NCBI RefSeq assembly: GCF_009696675.1 | Contig: NZ_VULN01000007.1 | Coordinates: 60,508 to 124,507 of the forward strand | Source: Acidaminococcus fermentans | GTDB taxonomy: Bacteria > Bacillota > Negativicutes > Acidaminococcales > Acidaminococcaceae | Length of the DNA stretch: 64,000 nt | Direction of reading: 5' to 3' | Shown: piece after piece, positions 63,734 through 64,000 of the stretch | Numbering within the stretch: the stretch's first letter is position 1 | Layout of the letters: each line of letters begins with the position of its first letter | Translations under genes and position numbers: made by a program | Notes under the pieces: model-generated | What the model saw: the letters and a program-made list of their open reading frames with translations, nothing else | Databases searched by the model: none | What the model was told of the DNA's origin: nothing

Positions 63734-64000
63734 AGGACTTCCCCCTATATATTTAAAATTTCATTTGTCCATTCAAGATATTATATCTGTTTTCTGGAGG
63801 GGGGACAAGTCCAAGTAGAATGATAGAAAATAGAAGCACATATATTTGTACCCCTGCCCAATCCAGACCAACCTGCACTTGTCAACAAAAATTGGACACA
63901 AAACTAAAAAAATCAGGCATAAAAAACGAATCGATGTACAAGATTCATCAACTTTTCTGACATCCTTCAAGCTTGTTAGACAAACCATGCCATCGATAAT
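63734..64000. other. AT-rich right edge, possible end of an IS or gene
   Basis: No complete gene is supported. On the minus strand a frame entering from 64000 ends at a TGA at 63948-63950 after about 16 residues and may be the tail of a gene lying to the right. Beyond it the minus strand contains TGTCCAATTTTTGTTGACA, similar to sequence found after IS3-type transposases. A 71-residue frame at 63773-63988 has no ribosome site and is doubtful. Confidence 0.3.

Overview
The window reads as chromosome of a diderm Firmicute, most likely class Negativicutes (Acidaminococcus-like; this is inference). RNase J, RNase HIII, a Gram-positive-type LexA, and the run ftsK - rodZ-like - rimO - cinA are Firmicute traits. 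A phosphoethanolamine transferase of the lipid A family argues for an outer membrane. The backbone is GC-rich with GG-rich codon use, dense operons, strong Shine-Dalgarno sites and many TG-n-TATAAT extended -10 promoters. No rRNA, tRNA or CRISPR array was recognised.

Region 1 (1-10.8 kb) is accessory DNA. Two overlapping large serine recombinase genes and a small SHOCT-like gene sit directly against a type I restriction-modification locus whose methylase gene hsdM is cut at its SAM-binding motif, as if the element had integrated into hsdM. The rest of the locus is hsdS, a tyrosine recombinase, a silent half-hsdS and hsdR. The two target-recognition modules are flanked by the same pair of direct repeats, so specificity switching looks possible.

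Region 2 (10.8-40.6 kb) is mostly housekeeping. It holds feoAB, a heavy-metal-binding protein with a Zn/Cd-type P-ATPase, cell-wall enzymes, a LysR regulator and an MFS transporter, a PHP phosphatase, a P-loop/Gls24-like protein, rnhC, a flippase-like protein with a sugar epimerase, an orphan TAXI lipoprotein, RNase J, ftsK, rodZ-like, rimO, cinA, a DEAD-box helicase, hflX with a JAMM-like N-terminal domain, a methionine gamma-lyase family gene and lexA.

Region 3 (41-58 kb) holds vitamin B6 salvage (kinase plus ECF S-component), a radical SAM protein, a dicarboxylate/amino-acid symporter, a CcdA-TlpA redox pair and a NifX-like protein. A minus-strand operon larE-larB-larC-cbiM-cbiQ-cbiO joins nickel-pincer cofactor synthesis to metal uptake. 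It is followed by a Tat operon (DUF362 substrate, tatA, tatC), a fluoride channel with a pseudouridine synthase, class II aldolase, a TetR regulator and an AEC transporter.

Region 4 (58-64 kb) contains a lone OLD-family nuclease, a reverse rubrerythrin behind a PerR-like palindrome, a REP-repeat array next to a RAYT transposase, a phosphoethanolamine transferase and an AT-rich right edge. Copies of the same REP family also lie near 10.9, 15.9, 20.6 and 46.3 kb.
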